Both the position numbers and the translations under genes were made by a program. Below, in pieces: positions 26,461-40,636 of a stretch of DNA of 64,000 nucleotides. The notes beneath the pieces are model-generated. The model saw only the letters and a list, made by a program, of their open reading frames with translations. It made no database searches and was not told where the DNA came from. Source of the DNA: Leptodactylus fallax (taxonomy: Eukaryota > Chordata > Amphibia > Anura > Leptodactylidae); assembly GCA_947044405.1 (NCBI GenBank), contig CAMRHE010000068.1, forward strand, positions 62,001 through 126,000. Reading direction: 5' to 3'. How positions within the stretch are numbered: the stretch's first letter is position 1; each line of letters starts with the position of its first letter.

Positions 26461-28654
26461 TATGGTCTTATCTATACACTGTATGGTTAAATCTGTGCAC
26501 TGTATGGCCTTATCTGCACATTGTACGGTGGTGACAATTAGTCTGAGTTTACGGAAACAGCCATGTCACACTGCATTCTCGTACCCCCAAAATGAGTGGA
26601 AATAACGTAGAGTAGCGCTGAGATGGGGATAACCCTTTAAAGCCTGTGTCCACCTTTGTAGCCGATACACCACCTTTTATACCAGGACACCATGGATTAT
26701 AACCAGTCCTTATAACCAGTTCCTAATACAAGCCCCTTCTGGCCCCAGGGCTGGGGTACAATTGCACCGCCTGCTCCTCTTATAGGCCTTCTTTTAATAT
26801 TATTATTTTTCTTTGATCAGTAAAGTTAAGAATCATGTTGGGGACGGAATAGGCCGAGCAACATTTTATTCTATATGGTATTAGAAGTGCGGGATGTAAT
26901 TGATAAACTTGTCATATTGCTGTGATTCTCTTGTCACCCCAGAGACACCTGAGTCCCCTGCGCTATTCCATATCATTTCTGATGAACATAAGCTGTGTGT
27001 ATTAGTGGTGTAGCCGCAGCCCCGCTACTACCCACCATTCCCATAGAAGCCTCTTGTACTTGTTAATGGAGCAGTGACCCCGCATTAGCCTCCGCTGGCG
27101 GAGTAATTCATGATAAATGTGTCCCCCCAGAGCCTCATTCATACCCAGGAGACAGCAATGAATTACATTCAGTCTTGCAGAATGAGACTTGGCAAGGATT
27201 TTATTTAGAGCGATGGACAAAGCCAGGAGAGGAATTCTGGGTGGTTTTACTGGGTGTTAATGGCTCGGGAAAAAACAAGATTTTAACTAATAAATGTGTT
27301 GAGCACAATGTGCGGTGTTATCCAAAACCGACCAGGAATCTGGCTTTGTCCTGGTGTACAGAATCCAGGTTAAAGGGACAACTTATCCAAGGATAGGGCG
27401 TAACTAAAGACTCATGGGCCCTGGTGCAAAACTCAGCTTGGGCCCCCTTACGCAATTTATGATCACCAGTTTTGTCCAATCCATACATGTTAGCAGCATT
27501 TACATTTCCCTTTCCTTCTCTATCCAGCCCAGACCACCATGATGACTTCTTCACAACATGTCTGTACACACAATCTCCCATCATTCCCATACCCTGTTGG
27601 TGCCCCCCCGTATAGTAATCATACCCCTTTTTGTGCCATAACTCCCTCCTTGACTATATGTCGTTGAACATCTGCTACCTTTACCATTAAAGAGTTAATG
27701 TTTTCCTTTCTGACAGGGGAAGGCTGTGCATCATAAATCGTCTCACTCCAGTGCACCAGAGGGCAGGGGGAATACATTTACAATTTGCAAACTACCAGCC
27801 ATCAAAGGAAGTCAGAAAGGAGCAGTCGCAACCATAGCGACCTCTATAGTTACACTAGTAATGCAAGAATATCAAGTATCTGAAGCCTTCAAGATAGTCA
27901 GCTGGTCATCAGTGGTGTGTAGGGTCGGAATGGTCTACCAGAGTACCTGATGATCCTCCAGGGGTCCAAGTTCTGACACAATAATAGGCTGAAAGGGCGG
28001 AAGACAACCCAACGTTGAGGTGACTCCGGAACGATCACTTGCCCCTAGCATCTGTTTCTTATGGGTTGTGTCATGCTAACCTTCTAGACCTTGTAGACAA
28101 AATGTTCTGTGTGGGCTCTCAGAATCTTGTCCTTCTCCCGGCCCATGTAACCTCAATCTAACACTGGTGGTTTACAGTATCTACAATGGTTGTAGAGGTA
28201 GCAATTGCAAGAAGGCCTGAAATCCATAGCAACAGACGTTCTTGCTTTAGGCTTTGGGGAATCCGCCCAGATATGAGAGAATTTTAACCCTGTGTTGAAT
28301 CCCTTATTAACGGACTTTCCAGGATTATTAATTGATGACCTATCCAACAGTTCAATCCTTATCTCCCCTGACATCTTGTCAGAGGATAGTCAGGAGATCT
28401 CTATACACGTTCCATGGTTGGGCGGTCTTCACAAAATTGTCCAACGTTACTGTAATGGTTATGTCATGGCTTAGTCCTAAAAGTAAAAATCCCTTCTCGA
28501 GGTTTGGGTTTGCCAGTTCCCAAGTGTGGCCCATCTTCTCCTAGACAAACCTTTAATCCTTGGGATACCCTAAGGGATATTATGAGGATACCCTCTTCAT
28601 GACCCACATCTATTACCTAAAGCAGAGAGTGTCTACAAGGAGAACCTCACACTT

Positions 28655-28722
28655 TGGAGGACCAAAACATTGCAATGCCCTATTTCCCCTGCGGTGGTGC
28701 TGCTGGAAAATTGAACACTTGA
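28655..28722 (-). repeat. Dispersed family A copy
   Basis: tatttcccctgcggtggtgc then tgctggaaaattgaacactt, in reverse orientation. Confidence 0.6.
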
Positions 28723-29309
28723 GTCTTACTATACAGATTAAATTTCTCAACTGAGCTTATAATACAGAACAAATAGGAATGTAGGAAATGGAAACTAATT
28801 CGCCTCTGCCAGTCTAGTCCTCCATATGGCCAACATGCCATTTCCAGTTAGACAAAGCTGCCTATTTTAGCACCTCCTGCAGGTTGGCAGAAGAGCTCAC
28901 AGTCTCCTCGCTGTCACTTATCACCTTGCCCTATAAATACCACGAGCGACAGAAGCTATAATTGTCGCCACTGATATTTCCGTTTCCATGGCAATTGCTA
29001 AAATACACGACAGATGTTCCCTGCATAACAAATTAAATTAAGCAAAATAACACAAACTGTTGTTTACTGGCAAATGTCTCCTCTTTGTGCTTACAGTTCA
29101 TCTGCGCCCCAGCTCTCCCCCCCTACAAATCACAGTAGCTTGAGACATATTGAGGTTTCCTGCGGACAAATGATGGGGGTTGTTTCCTTATTAAACATCC
29201 TGAGCTCGAGCTTTGTTTACATTGTGGTCATCGCTTGTTTATACAGTTTGTAATACTTCGCTAATTCTTAAACCAACTGCTCATTCCGCTGAGAGCTATT
29301 CCTTCTGAC

Positions 29310-29400
29310 TCTCCCATACACATGCACACTTGGCTCATGACTTGGCTGAGCATGCTTGTGTTTAGCATGGGTAGAGGGGAGTAAGCCCTTTCTCCTCTGG
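29310..29400 (+). repeat. Dispersed family C copy
   Basis: Core tacacatgcacacttggctc, followed by ttggctgagcatgc and a gagtaagccc tail. Confidence 0.45.
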
Positions 29401-30701
29401 TGGCTGCATATCTCCCCTGAACCCAGCCCACGAAATCCAACTCAACTTTTGAGTGTGTCCCATTCCGGGTCTTCCATTCCAGAAGTGTTGTGACGTTTTG
29501 TTTGTGGTCAGGTGACTGCTGTGGCCAATCCCTAGACGTGACCTGTGAATAAATGGCACATGACTGGTTAGCCTCAGTATTAACGTCCCTTTTGTGTACA
29601 GGTCACTCCTTAGGCCCGTGAGTGGCTCCAATGGTCACCTGACCATAAACGAAACATCATCACTTCTACCCCGGCACGGACTGAAAGTGCTGAGGAACAG
29701 TGTCAGACTGGGGCTCCATGGGCCCACAAGATATAAGGGTAATGGGATCTCAAACTTCCAACAACCCCTAGGAAACAGACCATAGTACCCTTCAAATTTG
29801 GGTTTCCTCTGCTGACCCATTATTGTGTTAGAGTTGGGTCCATCGGAGGATGCCTTGGTGGACCAGTCCAACACTGTAGAATAGGGAGGATCTTACCCAT
29901 CCCTTTGGTACCATCTCTTTGGTTACAATGCACCTGTCCCTAGTGGCCCCACCACTTACTCCTCAGTGCTGACTATACCTCTCCTCCAGAGCAGTTACTA
30001 TATTATTTCTGGCATCTGATGAAGGTCCACCATTGACCGAATTGTCAAATTTCTTTGCCGGATTTTTCTGCACATGTCAATACATTCAATGCGAATGTGG
30101 AGGGCAGAGTTCTTCTTTTGTGAATGGTCTTGCATCTTGCATCTGTACCTGAGCAATGGGAAAAGCCAATTTGGGCATCACTATCTTCTACTATCTGTTC
30201 ATTGAAAATTTAACTCATAAATTTAATAATTTAGTTTTTTTCTGTACAACACTCTTAAACAAGAACATAACCAAAAGCCTTTTGATATTGTGTGTATGGT
30301 GCCATGCATGGGGTCGCTGAGTACGGAGGACCCTCGTTTAGTATTGACCCTTTATTTGTGGTACCAACCCTGTGCACTGTATCATAGGAATAGGACTTTC
30401 GATTGAAGATGGTAGTCATCTGATAAATCAAAATTTCTTTAGTTTTCCACCATAGGAAATTTTGGCAAGGTGCATCGCATCCGTGTGACTGTCTAGGCCC
30501 AATTTGCAATAAGATGGGTGACTATAGGTTAAGGCATATTGTAACTCCCCACAATTGTTGTAGCCACACTGCACCACATTTCTTGCACCACGACGTATAG
30601 CAAAAAGTTACTAGTCATCGGACTATTTGTGACCAAACTCTAAATACACACATCCGAGGAGACATACTGACTAACATATCTATAAACTTTTTTATTTGCA
30701 G

Positions 30702-30841
30702 TGCCAACAACACCCCCAAACAGGTGGAAGTGCGTATGCATGATAGCCAACTGACCTCAGAAGAAGTGCGCCCCCGATCACCATGCCTGAGAATGTGCGA
30801 CAAGATCCGAGGAAACCTCTTGCTTTCCCTCACAGTATTTG
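30702..30841 (+). CDS. slc1a2: slc1a2 exon 2: N-terminal cytoplasmic tail and start of TM1
   Basis: The acceptor is tttatttgcag and the donor is G|gtgagt. The first base completes a split Gly codon, followed by [17 protein letters not shown] and ending LLLSLTVFG (split Gly). It covers about residues 6-53. Mammalian EAAT2 has Met where this copy has Thr (ANNMPK), so an internal start at that codon is not possible here. The region between the N-terminal motif and TM1 is the least conserved part, as usual for the family. The upstream partner exon, which must end in phase 2, was not found in the window. Confidence 0.95.
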
Positions 30842-31324
30842 GTGAGTTTGTGATTATCGATAGATTGATCGATGGTGCAGGTCCTAATAAGGGACATTAT
30901 TTGAGTGCTATCGCTGGGACCACTACTGATTACTAAAATGGGGCATTTTGCTGACTTGGACTTGACTTTGGATAATGAGGTGGAGGTGGCACAGTCTCAG
31001 ACAAAAATCTGCAACATCTATGCCTACTGTATATATAAAATACATGAAAATGAGTTACATAGCGCACATTTTGGTAAAATCTTCCAGCCAGCGACAAGAC
31101 GACTTACGCTACAAAGACTCACCTCTTTTTGTGGAGGGTGCAAATTGGGAAATAGGTGTAGGAGAACCCAATTCTTTTAACACTAAGGGTCATGTGTTGA
31201 GACCCCCACCTATCATGGATTTATATCATATCCTGTGGGTTGTGGTAATCCGATAAGGTGATAGTGAGACAGTAGAACCAAGAAAGAACTACGACAACCA
31301 AAACATTTCTTCCTGTTGTCCTAG

Positions 31325-33694
<2,370 letters not shown>

Positions 33695-34000
33695 TTAGGG
33701 TGTGTTCACACGGAGGATTTGGGAGCGGAATTCGCCCCCGAATACAGAGCAGATTCCTCCCGAATCTGCCTCCCATTGTTTTCAATGGGAGGCAGAGATC
33801 GCAGTATGACGCGGAAAAAAGAAGGATCCTGCTCGATCTTGCCGCAGATTCCGTCCGCAGCTTGAGACGCCCTCCTGATTAGTCCCATTCATCTGGGCCT
33901 AATCAGGAGCGGGATGCCACAATGGAATGGTGATGCACTGCATTGGCATCCCGTCGCGGCTAGACCGCAGCGAAAATTCTGGCGGCGGTCTAGAGCTTCA
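33695..34000. repeat. GC- and CpG-rich dispersed repeat
   Basis: Begins gggtgtgttcacacggagg, with cctcccattgttttcaatgg and gaggcagag inverted against an upstream ctgcctccc. Composition is distinctly richer in CG than its surroundings. Probably a DNA-transposon relic; no matching right end seen. Confidence 0.45.
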
Positions 34001-34104
34001 TGTTATATCTCTGGTCCTAAACTCACAGTAACACACTGTACAGTCTTTGCACATGAGAGGAAGCCTGTGAAAGGATCAGTGTTGTGTGTGTATGTGATAT
34101 ATGC

Positions 34105-34378
34105 TGGGTGTAACAATCAATATCTGCTCTTATTCTGTATATATGGACACTGCACAGCACCACTTCTCCTGTCCTGTATACTGTGTAATTCTCAGTATCT
34201 GCTCTTGTTCTGTATATATGGACAGTGCACAGTACCGCTTCTCTTACCCAGTATGTTAGGAGTAATGCTCAGTATCTGCACAATACCACTTCTCACCGGG
34301 GGGCCCTCTTATCCTGTGTATATGGACTCTGCACAGTATCACTTCCCTCATCATGTATATATGGACACTGCATGTGAA
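34105..34378. repeat. Degenerate tandem repeat, about 84-bp unit, 3-4 copies
   Basis: cagtatctgctcttgttctg and tatatggacactgcacag recur at about 84-bp spacing (34115, 34195, 34275, with a partial at 34320). Confidence 0.75.
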
Positions 34379-35517
34379 TAGGATGTGCTGTAGATTGTTT
34401 GGGGCATCATTTCACTTTTTGCCTCAGGCAGCAGAATGGCTATGTGCACCCGCACTGCAGACCTTCATAAAACCAAGGATACTACACTAGTAACATAAAA
34501 AAATTGAGCTCAGCTCAGCTACATCCGGCCATGTCCAGTAATTTTGTGTAAAACTAATGTGGTGCCCCAAAGGGTTTGCCCCAAAGACTGCAAAGGGGAA
34601 GACGGTACCTGAGTGGTGGATGTTGGGAGTGGTAGTCACGGTGCATGTGTCTCCAGGCTCTCTCCCTCAGGTACAGCACAGTAGTGGGGGAACGCACCTA
34701 GGTGGTCGTTGTACTGGACAGGTTCCCCGGGGTACTCCCTCTAGTGAATGATGGGTGTAGTAGTGGGGCCTGGCCCGGGATGTACCCAAGATGGTGGTTG
34801 GTGCAAGTTAGCTTCAGACACACACATGGAGGTAAGATGGATGGTGAAAGTAGTGCCAGACTTTACTTAGGGCAAATAACTTCCAGACAGCCAACATCAG
34901 GTATACAAGCAGATAACTCTCAATATGGAGGTGCACAGCTAGGTAGTGAAGGATATCTGGGATTCTCTCATATATAAGGTATGATGTACCTTGGAGTAGC
35001 AGTAGGTATCCCTCCTTATGTAGGCCTGAATTCGGCCTTGTCCTCTGTAGCAGTCTAAATCCTCCCGCTGTTATTACAGACTGTACCTGGACTCCTGAGA
35101 CTTGTGGTACTCCACTCTGAACTCTGTGTTCGGGTCCTGTTGGTCCAGCAGTGGCTACTGTGTGGCCACCATCTTCCTCCTCAGACTACACTCCAGCTCA
35201 CTACCTCACTGGCAGAACTAACCAGACTTCCCTAGTGCACCTAAACTACACCAATATGTCCCCACCCCCTTGTCCAATGAGGGCTAAGTGTTGGGCACAT
35301 GCGGTGTGAGGTGCTGTGCATTAACCTTACCAATGCTGGCACAGATGCAATGGCAGATGCAATAACATAACATATATACATATTACATATAAATGTAACA
35401 GTACCCTGTACTACAACATGAGCACATCCCTGACTCAGCCTTAAAGGAATATAGGACCCAGTACTGGGGTATTACACTAACATTCAAAGATTTTATGTTT
35501 TTATTTGTACCCCACAG
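34379..35517. other. slc1a2 intron 3, unexplained 850-bp block 34557-35405
   Basis: 34557-35405 differs in texture (tggtgccccaaagggtttgc ... aaatgtaacagtaccctg) and looks like an interspersed element of unknown class. No ORF of interest, no terminal inverted repeat seen. Confidence 0.3.
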
Positions 35518-35768
35518 GGTTGGCTGGATTGGATGCAAAATCGAGTGGACGTCTTGGCACCAGGGCAATGGTTTATTACATGGCTACCACCATTATAGCG
35601 GCCATCTTGGGAGTCATCCTCGTGTTGGCGATACATCCTGGTGACCCTAAATTAAAGAAACAACTCGGAAAAGGGCAGGAAAATGATGAAGTCTCCAGTT
35701 TAGATGCCTTCTTGGATCTTATCAGAAATCTGTTTCCTGAGAACCTGGTTCAAGCTTGTTTCCAACAG
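35518..35768 (+). CDS. slc1a2: slc1a2 exon 4: TM3 and extracellular entry
   Basis: The acceptor is tgtaccccacag and the donor is CAG|gtaacc; the exon is 251 bp. It encodes about residues 104-187: [20 protein letters not shown], a hydrophobic helix [28 protein letters not shown], then [20 protein letters not shown] and NLVQACFQQ. The PKLKKQLG loop followed by the [14 protein letters not shown] block is characteristic of EAAT2. Confidence 0.97.
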
Positions 35769-35929
35769 GTAACCAGATTCTCTTTACAACCAAACCTGAG
35801 AAAAAGACATTTGTATCCCAAATATGTCGCTCAGGGTGTCCTATGTAAGCCTCACATCTATCAGCCGGAGCAAAGTACAACTACAAAGTGCCTTTTGGTC
35901 TGGAAGATCCCGCAAGTCCATGCATTGTA

Positions 35930-36050
35930 TGGACAGCCCAGTGATTTCAATAGTAAATGTGTAATACCTAATCTCACCTGTAGGAGTGCTGTAGAGAAAT
36001 TGAACAGTAGCTGCTGGTTCTCCCACCCATTATGGCATAATATGAGGCCC
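35930..36050 (-). repeat. Dispersed family A copy inside intron 4
   Basis: atctcacctgtaggagtgct then gtagagaaattgaacagtag and ctgctggttctcccaccc. It fills much of the 338-bp intron 4. Confidence 0.55.
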
Positions 36051-36106
36051 ACAATGAACAGGAACCCTAACCCTAAAAACCCTAATTATTCTGTTTCTAA
36101 CCTTAG

Positions 36107-36263
36107 ATTCAGACAGTTACCAAGAAGGTTGTCGTGGAACCGCCCCCAGAGGAACCTACCAATGTGACCGACTCTGTCTTCGCTCTCCTGAACGACACTG
36201 TCCCCGCACCTATGGAAGAAATTAAAAAAAAATTGGAGTTCAAAGATGGAATGAACGTCTTAG
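36107..36263 (+). CDS. slc1a2: slc1a2 exon 5: glycosylated extracellular loop
   Basis: The acceptor is ctaaccttag and the donor is TTAG|gtatga; the exon is 157 bp, about residues 188-240. It begins [16 protein letters not shown] and ends [10 protein letters not shown]. Two N-glycosylation sequons, NVT and NDT, are visible in the TM3-TM4 region loop, where EAAT2 is glycosylated in mammals. The loop is shorter than I recall for mammals, which may account for the six-residue difference in total length. Confidence 0.95.
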
Positions 36264-36943
36264 GTATGAAATCTGAGCTATTGTCATTTTTTTGACCTGT
36301 ACAGGCCATAGTTGCATGAGGTTGCCTACTTGCCAGATTTCACCATTTGAGGCTCAAACCAGTCATAGTTGAACAATGCATATTTCCATATGGAGATTTC
36401 CACTTGTTGGTCTTCTTAAAGGGACTGTCCAGTCATGAGTCAGCATCTACAGGAGATAACTACCTGCTATTTATTTTCCTCAAGGCTTATTTTCCTCAAG
36501 GTAGTCGGTGGACAACTGGTCACTTAGATGTTCAGCCTTGAAGAACATACCAGGCTGTATCATTCATGGAAGTCTACTTTGGGTACCCTAAATTAGCCAG
36601 TGGCCATCAAAAATGTAGTCCCTACAAAAGTCATGTGTCAGCCCTAGGCAGAGAGTATGGAAGGTTTTCATCTAATGTCTGAGGCCAATTTTGGGATGTT
36701 CCATCCCCATGAGCCACATTTGGTAAAGATTGCAAACAAGCTGAGGCAAGGACACAATAGTGGAAGAGTAGAACGTAAGGATCCTCCAACCTAGTTTCAA
36801 GATATGTGAGTTGAAGGTACAATCTCAAATGTCTTCTTCATTTGCACTTACTGAGTATGATTATTGATGGCTGGACAATGCTGCATTTGATTCTTGACTG
36901 CTCTTTTAACTCTACCGTGACCTTCCACCTCTTCTTTTCGCAG
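36264..36943. other. slc1a2 intron 5
   Basis: 680 bp. No repeat or exon recognised, apart from a short duplication of cttattttcctcaagg near 36475-36500. Confidence 0.5.
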
Positions 36944-37070
36944 GTTTAATTGGCTTCTTCATTGCGTTTGGCATTGCCATGGGCAAAATGGGGGAACAGG
37001 CCAGACTGATGGTGGAATTTTTCAATATCCTGAATGAGATTGTGATGAAACTTGTGACAATGATAATGTG
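36944..37070 (+). CDS. slc1a2: slc1a2 exon 6: TM4c-TM5
   Basis: The acceptor is tcttttcgcag and the donor is TG|gtatgt; the exon is 127 bp, about residues 240-282. It encodes [20 protein letters not shown] followed by [20 protein letters not shown] and MW. The last Trp codon is split (TG|G). The sequence is highly conserved with mammalian EAAT2, with conservative changes such as D to E and K to R. Confidence 0.96.
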
Positions 37071-37100
37071 GTATGTAGAAATGGGAAGGAAGCTTTAGTG

Positions 37101-37400
37101 ACAGTACTGTGCAAAAGTTTTAGTCAGGTGTGGGAAAAATGCTGCAAAGTAAGAATACTTTCAGTAATAAAGAAATGTCAATTAACAAAATGAACTGAAG
37201 AGAAATGTAAATCCCATCAATATTTGGTGTGACCTTTGTCCTTTGCCTTTCATCCATTCTTCTCGGTACTTGCAGACAGTTTTTGGCAGAACTCGGCTGG
37301 GAGGTTGTTTCCGCCATCTTGGAGAACTAAGCACAGATCTTCTGTGGATGTAGGCTTGCTCCAATCCTAAACTCCGGGGTTGATAAATTCCCACCATGGT
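37101..37400. mobile_element. 5'-end fragment of another Tc1-like element
   Basis: Starts acagtactgtgcaaaagttt followed by tagtcaggtgtggg, an end I recognise from vertebrate Tc1-type elements. It continues with acagatcttctgtggatgta and ggcttgctc, the reverse strand of a transposase. No matching right end; truncated in intron 6. Confidence 0.65.
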
Positions 37401-39607
37401 GTTGTGCCAAACTCCATCATATTTTATGTGTTACAACTTTTGTTGACATATTTCAGATCTTCTACTTGAGCCTAAAAGTCAATATTTGACTTGTCTGCTT
37501 AAGGTGTCGATACACATAAGAGAAAATATTGCACAACCCATCGATTTTGGCAGACTGGATGATTATCTTATGTGCAGTGTGATGTGCCAACTCTTTCCCA
37601 AAAGGTGATGTCAAGGGAAAGAAGAATGGAATGAATCAAACTCAACATGTCCGATCCTTCTACTAAAGGTGTCCTAGTAGAAGCATCCTCCCTCCTCCGC
37701 ACTTAAACACATGCTCACTTGGTTGAACCAAGGATACATGTTAGTGAAGGAATTGGGAGTCGTCAGCAAAAACATAGCTTTTAAGGGACAGCTTTTAAAG
37801 ATCGATGTCCACCATCAGTGGATATTTCTCTAACCAGGATAGACTGGTGGCCGATTGTTGATGGTTGGGTTTCATAGCAACACGTGAGTCAGTATGCCTC
37901 TACCTAATCCCTTTCTATTTCGAAATTTTCCTCCTCAGAAAGTCATTTTTCTAACAATGTGTCAGCCTTTATAGCAGACGACGTTTCACAATATAAGTCA
38001 GACCCAGTTTCCACGCTAACAATGACCACTCTATCCAACCGTAGAAGACGAATTTCCTGTTTATTGCAGGTCTTTTGTCAATTCTTTGTAAAAGCCACAG
38101 ACCCAGTTTCTGAGAGACAATGAGGCCTCTGGGGAAATTCTGGACCTGTTACAGGTGGACGACATCCATGATCTTAAAGGAAGCAGACTGCCACAGCTTT
38201 ATTGATCTCTTCTTAAGAAAATAACCATTTGGAGAGCTTTCTCGAAAGAACAATGACTTCCCAGTTTAGCAAATTAGTTTGTGCTTTCTTCCTTCTGGAA
38301 TCACAACTGGTTCCTCATTGCTGACTGGTTTGATATTTGCAATTTGCTCCTTGCTTGTAGTTGTTAATTGATTCGGGACTGAATTGCAGACGTGAGAAAT
38401 AGGTATGGCCTGCCAAATGACTTTTAGTTGAAGGAGAAAGCCACCCAATAGTGATCTTGAGACATGTCATGGAGGCGTATCAGAAGATGACATCAGTGTT
38501 GTCCTTGAGCTTTGACCTTCACTAAGTTCCAGCCCTTACCACCTGCAGCTACTGGAAAGATGTCTGACACAATACTCTAGACAAAGGACAGCATGGTGGC
38601 TCAGTGGTTAGCACTGCAGCCTTGCAGCGCTGGAGTCTTGGCTTTGAATCCTGCCAGGGACATAATCTGCAAGGAGTTTGTATGTTCTCTCCGTGTTCGC
38701 ATGTACTCCAGTTTCCTCCTAGGGAATGTAGATTGTGAGCCCTATGTGGGACAGTGACTGTCAATGTCTGTAAAGCTGCAAAATATGATGTGAGTGATGC
38801 CAAAGAGGTTCAGATAAACTGTAGAGCATCAGAAACCCTCAGTTTTGGTCTGGGCTCATTGACCTAGGAAAAATTTGGGGTTTGGAAATTGGAAAGTGGT
38901 TCCAAAGATTGGGACAAGGAAGTGCTGGATTATATGAGACATGGGGCAGAGCTTCAGAGCCATCACCACCACCAAATTTCTCTAGAACTTCCAAGATAGT
39001 CCCATCAGCAAGATTTTTGGGATTGCTTTGTCACAACAACTTATCCACTATCCACCAGATAAAGGATATGTGTCTGATTGATGTGGATCGCCCCACTGAT
39101 CACGAGAACGGGAGTCCCATGTCCCCATTGGAATGGAGCGATAGTCACACAAGCATACCACCACTCCATCCAAATCTATGGGATTGATGAAGATAGCCGT
39201 GGGCTGTAGATAGACTTCTGCCCCCCCCCGCCAATCAGCATATTGAATGGGCATTAGTATGTGGGCAAGTTTTGTGACGTCACATCCACCAGCTGACCAG
39301 CTCTTCTGCAGCTCAGCCCCATTCCCGTGGCCTATTCAATCAGGTGATCGGTGGGAGTGCTGAGAGATGGACCTCTACCAATCTGATATTGACAACCAAT
39401 CCTAAGGATAAAAATTGTTGAAAATCCTTTTGCTATACTGTAGAACATATCATGCAGCTTTTTTACTAAGAGTTGATGATGTATGGAGCTCCAATACTCC
39501 AATGCATTTTTATTGCCATTGGAATATGGATTTCAGCTACCTATACACATGCTATATATAGTGTGAGTACTGTTGGTGATATATCTGTGCCCTCTGGTCT
39601 TCTCCAG
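37401..39607. other. slc1a2 intron 6 remainder
   Basis: Family C trace at 37690-37770, SINE at 38583-38775, partial family B near 39300-39345. Otherwise nothing recognised. Confidence 0.4.
38583..38775 (+). mobile_element. tRNA-derived SINE
   Basis: Box A-like ggtggctcagtggttagcac and box B-like gctttgaatcctg are about 35 bp apart, as in an RNA polymerase III internal promoter. The body ctgcaaggagtttgtatgtt, ttgtgagcccta and cagtgactgtcaatg follows. It is a common vertebrate SINE type, here internally shortened. Not a functional tRNA. Confidence 0.75.
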
Positions 39608-39841
39608 GTATTCTCCCCTCGGTATCGCCTGTTTGATCTGTGGGAAAATCATCGCCATTAAAGACTTGGAGCTTGTTGCTAGGCAACTAGGGATGTACAT
39701 GATCACGGTCATCGTAGGCCTCATTATCCATGGAGCTATTTTCCTGCCGTCTCTCTACTTCGTGATCACCCGGAAGAGTCCGTTCTCCTTTCTGGCTGGA
39801 ATCTTTCAGGCTTGGATCACGGCTCTTGGTACAGCCTCCAG
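39608..39841 (+). CDS. slc1a2: slc1a2 exon 7: TM5 end, TM6, start of hairpin HP1
   Basis: The acceptor is gtcttctccag and the donor is CAG|gtaact; the exon is 234 bp, phase 2 to phase 2, about residues 282-360. It encodes [20 protein letters not shown], an amphipathic stretch, TM6 ([19 protein letters not shown]) and [12 protein letters not shown]. The final Ser codon is split and leads into the serine-rich HP1 tip. If intron 7 were retained, the frame would read S-R-stop immediately after the exon. Confidence 0.97.
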
Positions 39842-40345
39842 GTAACTGGTTCTTGTGTTTTACTGAGTATTACTATTGAGATAAAAATCATGAAACATTT
39901 GGGACACCTCACCCCCCCAAACTTGGTCACTTAGTCTCATTTAATAGAGTATGTGAATTTGGACAAAAATCTAATGCACTTTATTTAAAAATGTTGCTTT
40001 TTTTCTGCCCAAAAAACCTCTCTAAAGTTCCTTCCACTAGGTGTCGCCCTTCTAACTAATTTGCTGTTCACTCCCTGTTACTTGGGAAATTCTGTATTTA
40101 GTTATCACTGTGAAACAAGACCAGTTCACAGTGAGTGAAGGGGAAAGGTCTGTTCTCTCTTCATACAATAAATCAAGAAGGGAGGGGCTGATTTTCCTCA
40201 CAATCTTCACATACGTCTGCAATCTGCTTTCTCTGCGCACTGGACTGAACATTCTGCATATCTCACGGCTTATTATGAAAGAAAAGTTTACTTATGTACT
40301 TGAATCTACTTCTGACTAGGTGCTTGTGTTATTGCTGATAGGATG

Positions 40346-40636
40346 TTAGGCCCCATGCACACAACCGAGTGTGCCATCTGATGAGGGGGGGGTCAATTTT
40401 GCAGCAGAATGCTCGGAGTGACATCTGAGTGTCACCCGAGTGCCTTGCATGATGCAGACACTTCTATGGGGGCTTCCGATCTATTCTGTTCCGATGACAC
40501 AGAACAGGATAGGACCTACTTTATAATCATTGGAACGACACAGAGTATCAGGCAGCTCCTTGGGAGAGCCTTGCATGGCAAGGCTCTCCTTGGGAGAGCC
40601 TTGCCATGCACACTCTGTCGTGTGCATTAGACCTTA
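40346..40636. mobile_element. MITE with about 28-bp TIRs in intron 7
   Basis: Left ttaggccccatgcacacaac and right (reverse complement) taaggtctaatgcacacgac continue into cgagtgtgc / agagtgtgc. Inside, agagccttgcatggcaagg forms a second hairpin. Confidence 0.7.

Larger units (their letters stand above)
26461..30701. other. Intronic DNA before exon 2; possible conserved block 28840-29300
   Basis: 28840-29300 is unique-looking, with cataacaaattaaattaagc and caaactgttgtttactggc, and resembles a conserved non-coding element; not verified. 28655-28720 is family A and 29310-29400 family C. No other coding exon was found. Confidence 0.35.

Noticed and set aside
33914..34381. 155-codon plus-strand ORF
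   Set aside because: It covers the CpG-rich repeat and the 84-bp tandem repeat; the protein is a repeat translation.
38583..38775. tRNA gene
   Set aside because: Boxes A and B are present but no cloverleaf or acceptor stem; it fits a tRNA-derived SINE.
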